A DNA stretch of 64,000 nt from JAGQVA01 sp033764335 (GTDB lineage Bacteria; Bacteroidota; Bacteroidia; J057): NCBI GenBank assembly GCA_033764335.1, contig JANRJC010000020.1, forward strand, positions 62,001 through 126,000. The letters are read 5' to 3'. Made by a program: the position numbers and the translations under genes. The notes beneath the pieces are model-generated. The model made no database searches and had not been told where the DNA came from. It saw only the letters and a list, made by a program, of their open reading frames with translations. Shown here piece by piece: positions 35,642 to 45,834 of this stretch (position 1 is its first letter; the number at the start of each line of letters is the position of its first letter).

Positions 35642-37792
35642 CTACTCAATGCGGATTTTTTCGACCAGATGGGTATCCTTTTTCCGTAATTCCACCAGAT
35701 ATATTCCGGAAGGTAAATGGTAAACTTCCAGCGGTTTTTCGACCTCCGGAGAGGTTAACTCCGAAGATTCTTCGTAAACCTTCCGGCCATTTACGTCCCA
35801 TATTTTTAGTGAATATTGGCCCGGAGTCGAAGATGTTATTCGAAGCATAAAACTGCCGCTATTAGGATTGGGATAAACGATCATATCATCCACAGGCTTT
35901 ATCGTTTCCACGCCGGTATTAAAACTGCCTTCCACCCGAATATTGTCCAGATACAAAGGGAAACCATTGTCGTATTTGTAATAATCAAACCGGAATACTA
36001 CCTGTTCCCCCCTCAGCCAGCTTACGTCCACGGAGTCTTTTTTCCATTGGTCACACGAAGTCGGTGCCCAGGTATCAAACGAATCGGAAGAAATCAGCAC
36101 GGTGGTAAGGTTTTCCTGTGAAGCTGTATAAAGCAGTGAATCTTCGAATGTTTCTCCACAATCCAGCGAATACCTTATTTCAAAAGACTCATTTCCAAAA
36201 CCGCCATTATTGGGATCACTGGCAAAAGCCCGGTCAAAGGTCAGGTATCCGTCCTGTATATACCGGAGGTCAACCATCGGTGAAATCAGGGCGTCCTCTA
36301 TCCCCGCCGAAGCCATGATGGTATTATCCACAAACATACAGCTATTCCCGCCAGAAGTTTCGGGACAACCTGTGTAAGCAATCTCCCAGCCCGTCCCTCC
36401 GGGGTTGTCTATCGTCCAGAACGCCGGTAAACCCAGCTCAAAATCTTCGGAAAACGGAGCCTGGAGAAAAGGTTTGTAGTTAAAGATAAGAGTAGTGGTA
36501 TCGTTGAGGTTAAATCCGTCGGCCTGGCCATTGGGCAGACTACTGTAAACCGTAACGGTATGTAATCCCGGTGTCAGTCCGGCTGCTACGGGTAAAAAAA
36601 GTGTATCCGTTTCGGTATAAGAAAGTAAGCCATTCCAAGTACCCAACACGACCGGGTTTTGATCTATGCGGTAACTGATTTGCGCCGAAGTCAGGGAAGA
36701 AAGCCCGAAATTGCGAAGTTCGATACCCAGAGAAAGATTTTCTGCACAATCCGTAAGCGAAGGCCGAATGATACCCGCCACGCCGGCATCAATGCCGGAA
36801 GGAAGCTGACAGACGTGAGAATTGAGAAGACTGGCACGGATATTTGTCAGTACGATCCGCATTCGCTCGACCTGGCCGGGAGTAAAATCTTTCCGGCAGA
36901 CACCTTCATTGTAATCCATGTACTGACTGTTTGCATCGGGCACATCCGTTGTAAAAGGATTGTTGAGGCTGGGGTCATCGGCGTCGGTAGAACAACTGTT
37001 GAACGTACCACAACCTTCAAAGGTAGAATTATCCGGCGGGGTATCACATACCCGGTCGCCGTCGAGGAGGCAGTCATTGTTGCGGCAGCCCTGGTCAAAC
37101 GGATGAGGCAACCCGAGGTAATGCCCGATTTCATGGGCGAATACCGCAGAGTTGGCTTTACTCCTGCCGATCATACTCGTCAGCAATACGATGCCATCCC
37201 AGAACTGACCGTGGCTGGTCGGGTAATAGGCATACCCCAGCACGCCGCCGCCCAGAAGATTGCGGGCGATATAGACATTCAGGTAGCGGTTGGGATCCCA
37301 GTAAAACTGTTGTTTCATGGTAAAATCGTCGTTGGGACCAATGTCGGTAAGCGGCGTTTCGAAGCGCTCGATACCCGAAGTACCACTGCCGTCGGGAGCT
37401 ACTTTTGCGAGGCAAAACTGGATTCGCGCATCGGCCCCGACCGAAGGATCGTAATAACCGACATTCCGAAAGGCTTCGTTGATGTTTTCGATTTCGGTGT
37501 AAATGCGTGAGTCGGAAATATTTTCAGAAGGATCGAGGTAAAGGATATGAAAAACAACCGGAATGGTATAAATAATTGTATCCGTTTGTCTTTGCGGTTG
37601 GGCGCGGTGTTCCAGCACCTTACGCTTCAGAAATAAGTCATTTTCCAGCAAAACTTCCTGATAATCAGGGGTTTTTTCGGCCAGGTTCTGTTCCAGAACA
37701 TCAGTGGCACAAAAAAAAGCAGATTGCGAAAAAAGAAAATTAAATGGTATGATTATCAGGAAGATAAGGGAAAAAACACGAGACAGTGACAT
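35642..37792 (-). CDS. Secreted M43-type zinc metalloprotease with T9SS sorting domain
   Basis: 716 residues with signal peptide (MSLSRVFSLIFLIIIPFNFLFS). The catalytic domain has the extended zinc motif H220-E-I-G-H224-Y-L-G-L-P-H230, typical of pappalysin/cytophagalysin (M43) proteases, and the downstream cysteine-rich DGDRVCDTPP block also fits. A MDYNEGVCRKDFTPGQVERM segment supplies the Met-turn region. Then come an adhesion-type beta domain (about 340-440) and a MAM/concanavalin-like domain (PFSEDFELGLPAFWTIDNPG). The last 85 residues (MIVYPNPNSGSFMLRITS...) are a type A T9SS sorting domain, so the enzyme should be exported to the surface. It is divergent from the E1 gene. Confidence 0.93.
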   Translation of the reverse strand: MSLSRVFSLIFLIIIPFNFLFSQSAFFCATDVLEQNLAEKTPDYQEVLLENDLFLKRKVLEHRAQPQRQTDTIIYTIPVVFHILYLDPSENISDSRIYTEIENINEAFRNVGYYDPSVGADARIQFCLAKVAPDGSGTSGIERFETPLTDIGPNDDFTMKQQFYWDPNRYLNVYIARNLLGGGVLGYAYYPTSHGQFWDGIVLLTSMIGRSKANSAVFAHEIGHYLGLPHPFDQGCRNNDCLLDGDRVCDTPPDNSTFEGCGTFNSCSTDADDPSLNNPFTTDVPDANSQYMDYNEGVCRKDFTPGQVERMRIVLTNIRASLLNSHVCQLPSGIDAGVAGIIRPSLTDCAENLSLGIELRNFGLSSLTSAQISYRIDQNPVVLGTWNGLLSYTETDTLFLPVAAGLTPGLHTVTVYSSLPNGQADGFNLNDTTTLIFNYKPFLQAPFSEDFELGLPAFWTIDNPGGTGWEIAYTGCPETSGGNSCMFVDNTIMASAGIEDALISPMVDLRYIQDGYLTFDRAFASDPNNGGFGNESFEIRYSLDCGETFEDSLLYTASQENLTTVLISSDSFDTWAPTSCDQWKKDSVDVSWLRGEQVVFRFDYYKYDNGFPLYLDNIRVEGSFNTGVETIKPVDDMIVYPNPNSGSFMLRITSSTPGQYSLKIWDVNGRKVYEESSELTSPEVEKPLEVYHLPSGIYLVELRKKDTHLVEKIRIE

Positions 37793-37927
37793 AGATTTGG
37801 TGTAAATAAGCGTGAAAATTAGTAAATTCCTGAATTATCTTCACTATCTACACATGTTAGTTCTTTACCCGACTCATGTTTTTGGACTGCATAAAAATTT
37901 GCCTAATTTTCGAGATATTTTGTCCCC

Positions 37928-40351
37928 ATGAGAATTGAATCGAAAGAAGTCATAGAAAATTCAGCTGTCCGGATGACGAAAGAAGAAATTTTGCGGGACT
38001 ATAGTCTCGCCTATCAGAGTCGTCAGGCAAGCCTTCTGGGTCGCAGGGAAGTACTGACTGGGAAAGCAAAGTTTGGGATTTTTGGTGATGGTAAAGAGCT
38101 TCCGCAGATTGCCCTGGCAAAGTTTTTCCAAAACGGAGACATCCGCTCGGGTTACTATCGTGACCAGACTTTTGCCTTTATCACGGGCATGGCTTCAATT
38201 GATCAGTTTTTCTCCCAGTTGTATGCCGATCCCGACCTGAAAAACGATCCGCATTCCGGAGGAAGGCAGATGAATAGCCATTTTGCCACCCGCCTTATCC
38301 GCCCCGACGGCTCTTGGGAGGATATGACTCAATTAAAAATAACGGCAGCAGACGCCTCGCCCACTGCCTCACAGATGCCCCGCATTACCGGTTTGGTACA
38401 AGCTTCCCGACTCTTTCGACAGGTACCGGAATTAAAAGATTTTTCGGTTTTCTCCGACAATGGGAACGAGGTTGTTTTTGGTACCATCGGCAATGCCAGT
38501 TGTGCCGAAGGTCTGTTTTGGGAAACCATCAATGCTATCGGTGTCATTCAGGGGCCTTTTGTCATGTCTATCTGGGATGATGAGTACGGGATTTCGGTGC
38601 CGAATGAATTTCAAATCACCAAAAAAAGCCTCTCCGAAATGCTTTCCGGTTTCCAGCGTACTCCGGACGACCGGGGGTATGATATCTATACGGTCAAAGC
38701 ATGGGATTATGAAACACTTATTGAGGTTTACCGTGTCGCTACCGAAAACGCCCGGATACATCACATTCCGGCAATTGTACACGTCACCGAAGTAACCCAG
38801 CCGCAGGGGCATTCGACCTCGGGAAGCCATGAAAGATATAAATCTCCCGAGCGCCTGAAATGGGAAAAAGACCATGATTGCATTACGAAACTGCGAGAAT
38901 ATATCATCGAAAAAGGATATGCAACCGATGCTGAAATTGACGAACTGGAAAAAGAGGATCGCAGGATTGTGCGCAAAATCAAAAACGATGCCTGGCAGGC
39001 ATATCAGGATCCCATTAAAAAAGAGGTATCCGAGTTGCTGGGGTTGATCGGAGAAATAACTACCCATGCTCCGTTAAATGTCAAAGAAAACCTGCGGCAA
39101 ATAGCCGCCGGTTTAAAAAGACAACTCGAACCCGCCCGCCGAGACGTTATGATCTCTTCGCTCAAAGTTTTGTTTGTTGCTAAAGATTTTAAGCACCCCA
39201 CCGTCGAAAAACTTGCCGCCTGGCGGAGAACCAAACAGCAGCAAGGCACGGAAATTTACGGCTCTTTTCTTTACAGCGAATCGCCTTTATCTCCCCGCAA
39301 TGTTGCGCCGGTAGCACCGGTTTATTCGCCGAGCAGTGTTTCCAAAAGTGGTTTTGAAATCCTCAATATGGCTTTTGAGGAAATGTTTTCCCGGAATCCC
39401 CTGCTGGTTGCTTTTGGAGAGGATGTCGGACAGTTGGGCGATGTCAACCAGGGATTTGCAGGTCTTCAGGAAAAATTTGGTCCCTACCGGGTCATGGATA
39501 CCGGTATCCGCGAAGCGACTATTGCCGGACAGGCAATCGGGCTGGCCATGCGCGGCCTGCGGCCTATCGCCGAAATTCAATACCTGGATTATTTTATCTA
39601 TGCTTTACAGACTTTGTCCGATGACCTCGCAACCCTGCTCTACCGCACCAAAGGAGGTCAGCGTGCCCCGGCGATCATACGCACACGCGGCCATCGCCTC
39701 GAAGGCATCTGGCATGCAGGATCTCCGCTGGCCATGATGATCCACTCTCTCCGGGGGATTCATATCGCGGTACCTCGCGACATGACCCGTGCCGTAGGGT
39801 TTTATCATACTTTCCTTCAGGGCGATGACCCTGCCGTTATTATTGAGGTACTCAATGGATACCGGCTAAAAGAAAAAATGCCGGATAACCTCTCCGAAAT
39901 ACGCATTGCACCGGGCATTCCCGAAGTGTTGAGGGAAGGAAAAGATGTAACCATTGTTACTTACGGAGCCTGTTGCCGCGTGGCCCTGCAGGCCGCAACC
40001 CAACTCGAAGAGATGGGGATAAGCACCGAAATTATTGACGTACAAACTTTGCTTCCTTTTGATATTCACCATTCGATCCTCGATTCTCTCAAAAAAACCA
40101 ACCGGATTGTTTTCCTCGATGAGGATGTTCCCGGTGGCGCAACCGCTTATATGATGCAGGAAGTGCTTGAAAAACAAGGAGGTTATTATCACCTTGACTC
40201 AGAGCCGCGTACTCTCACCGCCAAAGCCCATCGCCCTGCTTATGGAGATGATGGTGATTATTTCTCCAAACCACAGGCGGAAGATATTTTTCAAACGGTC
40301 TATACACTCATGCACGAATCCGATCCCCCGACTTTCCCAATGTTTTTTTAA
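37928..40351 (+). CDS. Fused alpha-beta E1 component of a 2-oxoacid dehydrogenase
   Basis: 807 residues combining the thiamine-diphosphate-dependent alpha part (1-about 470) and beta part (about 475-807) of a branched-chain-type 2-oxoacid dehydrogenase E1. Alpha features are YYRDQTFAF, GTIGNASCAEGLFWETINA (TPP region; the usual Gly-Asp-Gly is Gly-Asn-Ala) and WDDEYGISVPNE. Beta features are VAFGEDVGQLGDVNQGFAGL, DTGIREATIAGQAIGLAMRG, AEIQYLDYFIYALQTLSDDL, and the transketolase C-terminal VTIVTYGACCRVALQAA and FLDEDVPGGATAYMMQE. Single-chain E1 proteins of this kind are common in Bacteroidota and supply decarboxylation of branched-chain 2-oxoacids for acyl-CoA and fatty acid synthesis. No E2 or E3 gene is adjacent. 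Confidence 0.9.
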   Translation: MRIESKEVIENSAVRMTKEEILRDYSLAYQSRQASLLGRREVLTGKAKFGIFGDGKELPQIALAKFFQNGDIRSGYYRDQTFAFITGMASIDQFFSQLYADPDLKNDPHSGGRQMNSHFATRLIRPDGSWEDMTQLKITAADASPTASQMPRITGLVQASRLFRQVPELKDFSVFSDNGNEVVFGTIGNASCAEGLFWETINAIGVIQGPFVMSIWDDEYGISVPNEFQITKKSLSEMLSGFQRTPDDRGYDIYTVKAWDYETLIEVYRVATENARIHHIPAIVHVTEVTQPQGHSTSGSHERYKSPERLKWEKDHDCITKLREYIIEKGYATDAEIDELEKEDRRIVRKIKNDAWQAYQDPIKKEVSELLGLIGEITTHAPLNVKENLRQIAAGLKRQLEPARRDVMISSLKVLFVAKDFKHPTVEKLAAWRRTKQQQGTEIYGSFLYSESPLSPRNVAPVAPVYSPSSVSKSGFEILNMAFEEMFSRNPLLVAFGEDVGQLGDVNQGFAGLQEKFGPYRVMDTGIREATIAGQAIGLAMRGLRPIAEIQYLDYFIYALQTLSDDLATLLYRTKGGQRAPAIIRTRGHRLEGIWHAGSPLAMMIHSLRGIHIAVPRDMTRAVGFYHTFLQGDDPAVIIEVLNGYRLKEKMPDNLSEIRIAPGIPEVLREGKDVTIVTYGACCRVALQAATQLEEMGISTEIIDVQTLLPFDIHHSILDSLKKTNRIVFLDEDVPGGATAYMMQEVLEKQGGYYHLDSEPRTLTAKAHRPAYGDDGDYFSKPQAEDIFQTVYTLMHESDPPTFPMFF

Positions 40352-40375
40352 ACCATTATCCCACCCATTTTCTTC

Positions 40376-43222
40376 ATGAAAAAATTAGCTGGCCTTCTAC
40401 TTTTGTTTACCTCCCTATTGATAGCAGGAAGTAGTTTTTGGTTTTTTTCCGATACCAACCGCCGTCCTTCTCCTACCGACCGAGCACTCTCTCATGAGGA
40501 AAAAGCGGAACACAAAAAAGCACGCGCCGATTTTTTTGAAAAAATGCATCGTGCTGCACCCGATGTCAACTGGCGAATAATTGAACGGAATACCCGAAAG
40601 GAAAAAGCCGAAAAGCGGTTTCAGGCCCTCCAGGCACGAAACCTTTCGAAAACCGCTGCCGACTTTGGAAAAGACAGTCTCGCCAATGGCAAAATAATCG
40701 GACACTGGCGGGAAGTGGGCAGCGTCAATCAGGCCGGAAGAACTACCTGGGCCGAATATGACTTTGAAAACAATGTCCTTTACGCCTCTTCCGCAGGTGG
40801 AAATTTATGGAAAGGTAATCTTCAGGGAAGTAGCTGGGAAGTATTAAACGATCTCCAGCAAATACCTGGTCTCAATACCCTGATTTCGATTCCCCAATCC
40901 AACAACTCCCGCCTTCTGGCTCTGGCCTCCGACTGGGGCGTCGAAGGGGTGAGATACTCCGACGACGGCGGACTTACATGGACAATCTCCACCGGCCTCG
41001 GCAATGTGCTGAACTGGGGATTTGCCGCAAGACTTGTAGCTCTTCCCGACAGCCTTCACACCCTTTATGTTCTGGCTTACGAATGGGACTACGATCCCGC
41101 AAACTGGAGCTCAGTTACGACTTTGTACCGCTCTACGGATCAGGGTGTCAGTTTTTCCAAATTTGCCAATTTTCACAGTTTTACCTACGGAGACATCGCC
41201 CGCTTGGATATATGGGCAGATAGTCATTCTCCGGGTTCGCTTTTTGTGCTGGAAAATAACCATGTTTTTCGCATTGACGGAGGGGGAACTACGCTCACCG
41301 CTATGGGAAATATCCCACTGATTGCTCCTGAAGGTAATGCACATATCAGGGGCATCCAAACTCCCGGCGGAACGATTTTGTATGCCCTCTATGAAAATGG
41401 AGACAGTTCTAATGTGTATCGCTCGGTTTTAGGAGCACCCTGGACTTATCAGGGTTCGGTACCAACACGATTATTTTCCCGAGGAAGTTTTGCCTGCTCG
41501 TCGGTAAATCCGAATGTGCTTTATGCCGGAGGGGTAAATGCTTATCGCAGCACAAATGGAGGGGCTTCTTGGCAACTGGTCAATGAATGGTATGAATATT
41601 ACGGCGATCCGGACACCAAACTACACGCCGACATTCCGGCAATTAATCCCTTTAAAGACAGCGCCGGCAATGAATTTGTCATCATCAATACCGATGGAGG
41701 TGCTTATATTTCCTACGATCAGCTACAGACCGTGCAAAATATTTCCCTCAACGGCCTCCACGTCGGGCAGTTTTATTCGACCTATACTCATCGTATAAAT
41801 ACAAATATTGTCTATGGGGGTACTCAGGATCAGGGCTACCAACGGGCAAAAGTGGACAATGGAGAGGCGCTGGTATTTGACCAATTGATCAGCGGCGACT
41901 ATGGACACCTGGTATCGGGAGACAGCGGACAGAGCATCTGGACCAATTACCCCGGTTTTACCATGTATTATCCCAATGCGGCAAATACAACCCAGCAACT
42001 GTTTCGCGATTTTGATGGTAGCGGACATCTCTGGCTGCCTCCGCTGATTGCAGACCCGGTCATGGCCAACCGCTCTTATCTCGGAGGCGGGAGTCTCGAC
42101 GGAAGCGGAGCAAATATCATTCAGCAGACCGTCGTCGGCGGAGTCATTTCGGTGGTCGAGCAGCCCTACGATTTCAGCGAAGGAACGGCAGCCAGCATAT
42201 CGGCGATGGGCATTTCGCCGCAAGATGCCAACTACCGGTACGTGATGACTGACAATGAAAAGTTTTTTTTCAGCTTTGACGGCGGTCAAAACTGGTTTAA
42301 ATCGCCCCAAGGGGCAATCCCCGGCAGTCATTACTTTTATGGAAATGTCATCCTCCCATCCCCCAAACAATTTGGGCGGCTGTACATCGGCGGCAGTGGC
42401 TATTCCAATTCCCCGGTTTATGTCTCCAACAACCACGGAAACAGTTTTACTCCCATCAATAACGGCCTGCCCCAATTGCTGATATTCGACATGGATATGA
42501 CTCCGGATGAAAGAATGGTTTTTGCCGCAACCTCTATCGGCCCATACCTCTATATTCCGGCTGACAACCAATGGTATCCCATGGAAGGACTTCACGCACC
42601 CGATCAGACTTATTGGACCGTAGAGTACATTCCCGCGCTGAACGTAGCCCGTTTCGGCACCTATGGCCGGGGAATCTGGGACTTTACCGTTTGTGATTCG
42701 CTTTCGCCACAGCCCGTATCTGCTTTTCAGACTTTTCTTACAGGAAACGGGACTTCGATCCAATTTATAGACAAATCCTCCGGTGGACAATTTATCCAAT
42801 GGGAATTTGGTGACGGGCAAACCGCGCTAACGCCCAATCCGCTTCATAATTTTGGAAGTTCGGGCGTATATGAAGTCCGGCAAATCGTCAGTACCCACTG
42901 CCAGTCCGATACTTTCAGCCAAACCCTTTACCTCGTAGCGACGGGAACGGAAGATCTCTTATCTGACCGGCAACTAAAAGTTTTCCCCAATCCCAATACA
43001 GGTTGGTTTGAGGTGGAAAATACCGGTGGAAAACCGGAAAACCTCCATCTCGAAGTGGTGGACATCGCAGGAAAAGTTATCTGGAAGAAAAGTGAAGTGC
43101 GTGTTGAAGCACAGGGTTTATTCCTGGTTCGGTTAACCGATACCCCTGCGGGTATTTATTTCCTGCGGGCAATACCTGCCTCTGGAGGCAAACCCTATGT
43201 GCAGAAACTGATTATCCGCTAA
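40376..43222 (+). CDS. Secreted Asp-box beta-propeller protein with PKD and T9SS domains
   Basis: 948 residues with an N-terminal hydrophobic export signal (MKKLAGLLLLFTSLLIAG). Residues about 110-770 contain Asp-box repeats of the sialidase/sortilin type: YSDDGGLTWT, YRSTDQGVSFSK, YRSTNGGASWQL, FSFDGGQNWFK and YVSNNHGNSFTP, implying one or two beta-propellers. A PKD-like domain (FIDKSSGGQFIQWEFGDGQ) follows, then a type A T9SS sorting domain (LKVFPNPNTGWFEVEN to the C-terminal KLIIR). No catalytic residues were recognised, so binding or adhesion is as likely as hydrolysis. It starts 24 bases after the E1 gene on the same strand and is closed by a hairpin at 43247. Confidence 0.88.
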   Translation: MKKLAGLLLLFTSLLIAGSSFWFFSDTNRRPSPTDRALSHEEKAEHKKARADFFEKMHRAAPDVNWRIIERNTRKEKAEKRFQALQARNLSKTAADFGKDSLANGKIIGHWREVGSVNQAGRTTWAEYDFENNVLYASSAGGNLWKGNLQGSSWEVLNDLQQIPGLNTLISIPQSNNSRLLALASDWGVEGVRYSDDGGLTWTISTGLGNVLNWGFAARLVALPDSLHTLYVLAYEWDYDPANWSSVTTLYRSTDQGVSFSKFANFHSFTYGDIARLDIWADSHSPGSLFVLENNHVFRIDGGGTTLTAMGNIPLIAPEGNAHIRGIQTPGGTILYALYENGDSSNVYRSVLGAPWTYQGSVPTRLFSRGSFACSSVNPNVLYAGGVNAYRSTNGGASWQLVNEWYEYYGDPDTKLHADIPAINPFKDSAGNEFVIINTDGGAYISYDQLQTVQNISLNGLHVGQFYSTYTHRINTNIVYGGTQDQGYQRAKVDNGEALVFDQLISGDYGHLVSGDSGQSIWTNYPGFTMYYPNAANTTQQLFRDFDGSGHLWLPPLIADPVMANRSYLGGGSLDGSGANIIQQTVVGGVISVVEQPYDFSEGTAASISAMGISPQDANYRYVMTDNEKFFFSFDGGQNWFKSPQGAIPGSHYFYGNVILPSPKQFGRLYIGGSGYSNSPVYVSNNHGNSFTPINNGLPQLLIFDMDMTPDERMVFAATSIGPYLYIPADNQWYPMEGLHAPDQTYWTVEYIPALNVARFGTYGRGIWDFTVCDSLSPQPVSAFQTFLTGNGTSIQFIDKSSGGQFIQWEFGDGQTALTPNPLHNFGSSGVYEVRQIVSTHCQSDTFSQTLYLVATGTEDLLSDRQLKVFPNPNTGWFEVENTGGKPENLHLEVVDIAGKVIWKKSEVRVEAQGLFLVRLTDTPAGIYFLRAIPASGGKPYVQKLIIR

Positions 43223-43236
43223 GACCTGTCTCTTCT

Positions 43237-43275
43237 AAAAAAAATCGGCCCCCTTGTAAATAAGGGAGCCTTTTC
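43237..43275. terminator. Bidirectional intrinsic terminator between convergent genes
   Basis: A stem of ggccccctt against aagggagcc (one C-A mismatch) with a six-base loop (43247-43270) is followed on the plus strand by ttttct and on the minus strand by eight T residues. It sits between the stops of the propeller gene (43222) and the lamin-tail gene (43307), so it can serve both. Confidence 0.82.
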
Positions 43276-43306
43276 TGCATACAGGACGGTAACCTGGAAT
43301 GCATTC

Positions 43307-45736
43307 TCATTGTATGGAAAGCCTTCCTGTGACCACATTTCCACCCGCGTGGACACGGTACAGGTATAGACCCCGAGTCATTTCAGAAATATCAAATGTG
43401 ATCGTATTTACCCCTTTAACTAACTCAAACTTACAAAAAAATATGGAATTTCCTGCGATCGTGGAAAAATGTATTTCAATTTCCTGTTCCTCCTCGGGGT
43501 TCAACACTTCCATTTGAAAATCTTTTTCCGCCGGATTAGGCCAAGCCCGGAGTATAGAGAGGGTTGCAGCGGTGTAGGGAGAAACCTCCACAATACGGGA
43601 ATAAGAAATTTCCCCATTGACGTCGGCAAACTGAATCCGGTAATACTTTTCCGCTCCCGAAACTCCATGGTCAGTATAAGTATAAATAGCAGGTTCCTGT
43701 TTCCCTCCGGTAATTTCCATTTCCCCTACCGGAACAAAAGCCGAAATACCGTCGTGTTTTTCGATGAAAAACTTTCCGCTGCTACCCGATAAATTGACCT
43801 CCCAGTTTAACACCACGGTGTGAGGATCGTGCGAATATCCTTCCAGCCACAGCCATTCTGCTGCGAGTAAAATATCCTGAAACAAGTCCAAAGGCGTACA
43901 GTCCGCTGCCGCAGTATATACACCTGCCGAATCAATAATTTCCGCCTCCGAAGTCCCGATCGGATTTGTATAAACAATTTCCGAGGTGATATTTCCGCCC
44001 GCCCCGATCTGATAAATTCGCCCGGCAGTGTTGGAAAAAAAACCAAAGGCAGCCGTCGGGTTCTTATGATAACCAAACAAAACATATACCGGTCCCTGAC
44101 CACAAAAACCGCTAAAATCAAGGTTTGTCCCCAATCCATCAAATCCGGGGGCCAGTGGAAGGCTCGCATTTCCCCCGGCTCCCAGAAAAAATACCACATC
44201 CGAATGCGGCGGAAGTGTGCCCAGATTGGGACCGGTAGGCGCCACAAACAAGGCCGGCGTACAGCCCGCCTGAGCATTTAACTGTGCAAGCAGATTATGG
44301 ATAATCGGGCTGTCCAGCGGATGATTGATGTCGAGAATCCGGTTGCACTGAAGGCCGATGGCCCCACAGGATTCGGAAGGATTTCCGCCTTTTTCCGTAC
44401 CGGAAGCCGACCATACAAAGTTGGTATTGGGTTGGTTTCCGATAGCCGGGTCAATGGAGGAAATGACCAGTTCGTCCACCGAAAAGGCCAGCGGCCCCGT
44501 TCGCGCCCCAAAGTATTCGTTTTGAGAGTCATTGCCACAAGGATTTATCACCGCTGTGGTAAGCACAATCAATGGACAGATCATACGGACAGGGATAATA
44601 CCCGTATTGAGGGAAGGAAAAAAACCGTTGTCCACAGTAAAAGAAATATCTTCCGGTGTATCGTACGAAACCGAAAAAGTTGCACAACCATTTACCGCCA
44701 TTTGACTCAGACTGCCCGAAACCATGCCCGAATAACCGGCATCGGGAATGAGGGAAATCGTTCCCGCATAGTCGGGCTGGGTTTTTCCGGTACTGCTTTC
44801 CACGGCGCAAACCTCAAAAACTAGTGGAGAATTTACCTCTGCACATCCCGGCGGCATTTGAGTAATAAGGAGTTCATCCGCTACGGGGCAGTCAAACACC
44901 ACGCCGGAAAGCGTATCGGTGATACAACCCGGAGTGGATAAATCGGCTATGGCAAAACTGTATGGGGTGAGGTTGTCACCCGTAAAACCCGTAAGCGATA
45001 GCGGAAGGTCGCTGTACAAATAACTACCCGAAAGCCCACCCGGATCCGGAGAAACGACCAGTGAAAAACCCGTTGAACCGGGGTTAAAGGCAATAAAATC
45101 CAGCAAGCCTGTGGCTACGCCATTGTTGCAGGATTCGCCCGTCACCGAAAGATCGTACAATACACACGAGGCCAGAAAGTGAGAGCCGATGTCGGAGAAA
45201 CTGTCCATTGCATAACAGTCCCATTCGGTGGAAGGATTAAACGCACTTAAGCCGTCAAATGACGGACAAATCAGCGCAGATTTCCGGATAAGGGTTCCGT
45301 CTGCGGTTCCCTGCACACAGCCTGTACCCGTCCATTCCAGTCCGGGGTCAAATCCTTTTTGTCCCACCACATCCAATGTCCCGCCGGAATTTTTTAGGGC
45401 AATGGCGTCGTCGCCGTTCATGCTCAGCGATCCGGAAGTCTGATCGGCCTGACTCAGCAAGGCGACGACTGCCCCGGTATGGCAGAGAACATATACGTCG
45501 CCAGGGGCGACCGTACCACTCAGCGAGATCGTCGCGGTGGGAGCAGCGTTGCCATTCGCGTAAATTTCAAGGGCATACCCTCCGGCGGCAAGATCCAGTG
45601 CTGCTCCGCTGCCGTTGTAAATTTCAATGCACTTGTTGTTTCCCGAACCTTCCAGGTATTCGGAGATATAGACACATTGTGCCCGAAGAGAAACGCCTGC
45701 CAATAGCAGGATCATAGGTAAAATAATGTGTTTCAT
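43307..45736 (-). CDS. Secreted lamin-tail-domain protein with T9SS sorting domain
   Basis: The start is the ATG at 45736 (MKHIILPMILLLAGVSLRAQ, a good signal peptide), giving 809 residues; an upstream TTG frame was rejected. Residues about 22-160 form a lamin tail domain (YISEYLEGSGNNKCIEIYNG, then DDAIALKN and DVVGQKGFDPG). Beta-sandwich domains of unknown type follow, with many Gly, Ser and Thr residues and a cysteine pair. The last 85 residues (AWPNPAEKDFQMEVL... RGLYLYRVHAGGNV) are a type A sorting domain. Lamin tail domains in secreted bacterial proteins often accompany nucleases or adhesins. No nuclease domain is visible, so a structural or adhesive role is more likely. Confidence 0.85.
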   Translation of the reverse strand: MKHIILPMILLLAGVSLRAQCVYISEYLEGSGNNKCIEIYNGSGAALDLAAGGYALEIYANGNAAPTATISLSGTVAPGDVYVLCHTGAVVALLSQADQTSGSLSMNGDDAIALKNSGGTLDVVGQKGFDPGLEWTGTGCVQGTADGTLIRKSALICPSFDGLSAFNPSTEWDCYAMDSFSDIGSHFLASCVLYDLSVTGESCNNGVATGLLDFIAFNPGSTGFSLVVSPDPGGLSGSYLYSDLPLSLTGFTGDNLTPYSFAIADLSTPGCITDTLSGVVFDCPVADELLITQMPPGCAEVNSPLVFEVCAVESSTGKTQPDYAGTISLIPDAGYSGMVSGSLSQMAVNGCATFSVSYDTPEDISFTVDNGFFPSLNTGIIPVRMICPLIVLTTAVINPCGNDSQNEYFGARTGPLAFSVDELVISSIDPAIGNQPNTNFVWSASGTEKGGNPSESCGAIGLQCNRILDINHPLDSPIIHNLLAQLNAQAGCTPALFVAPTGPNLGTLPPHSDVVFFLGAGGNASLPLAPGFDGLGTNLDFSGFCGQGPVYVLFGYHKNPTAAFGFFSNTAGRIYQIGAGGNITSEIVYTNPIGTSEAEIIDSAGVYTAAADCTPLDLFQDILLAAEWLWLEGYSHDPHTVVLNWEVNLSGSSGKFFIEKHDGISAFVPVGEMEITGGKQEPAIYTYTDHGVSGAEKYYRIQFADVNGEISYSRIVEVSPYTAATLSILRAWPNPAEKDFQMEVLNPEEEQEIEIHFSTIAGNSIFFCKFELVKGVNTITFDISEMTRGLYLYRVHAGGNVVTGRLSIQ

Positions 45737-45801
45737 GGTTGTTAATATTATTTTCCCGAAAGCTATAACGGCGAAAAAAAATATCAATGGAAAAAATCAC
45801 G

Positions 45802-45809
45802 CAAAGGTA
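45802..45809 (-). promoter_or_regulatory. Promoter -7 box for the lamin-tail gene
   Basis: The minus strand reads TACCTTTG, an exact match to the Bacteroidota -7 consensus TAnnTTTG. It lies 66 bases upstream of the ATG at 45736. No clear -33 TTG-rich element was found at the usual distance. Confidence 0.5.
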
Positions 45810-45834
45810 AATATGGATTTTTCCGCCGCAGCAG

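Noticed and set aside
36659..37510. Plus-strand open frame of 283 codons inside the M43 protease gene
   Set aside because: Antisense to a clear HEIGHYLGLPH metalloprotease; Arg/Val-rich shadow translation.
37899..37924. Promoter-like TTTG and TATTTTG before the E1 gene
   Set aside because: The second element is one base short of TAnnTTTG and the spacing of about 14 is too short, so it was not called.
41723..42820. Minus-strand open frame of 365 codons inside the propeller gene
   Set aside because: The plus-strand protein has Asp-box repeats and PKD motifs over the same bases; the antisense product has no recognisable pattern.
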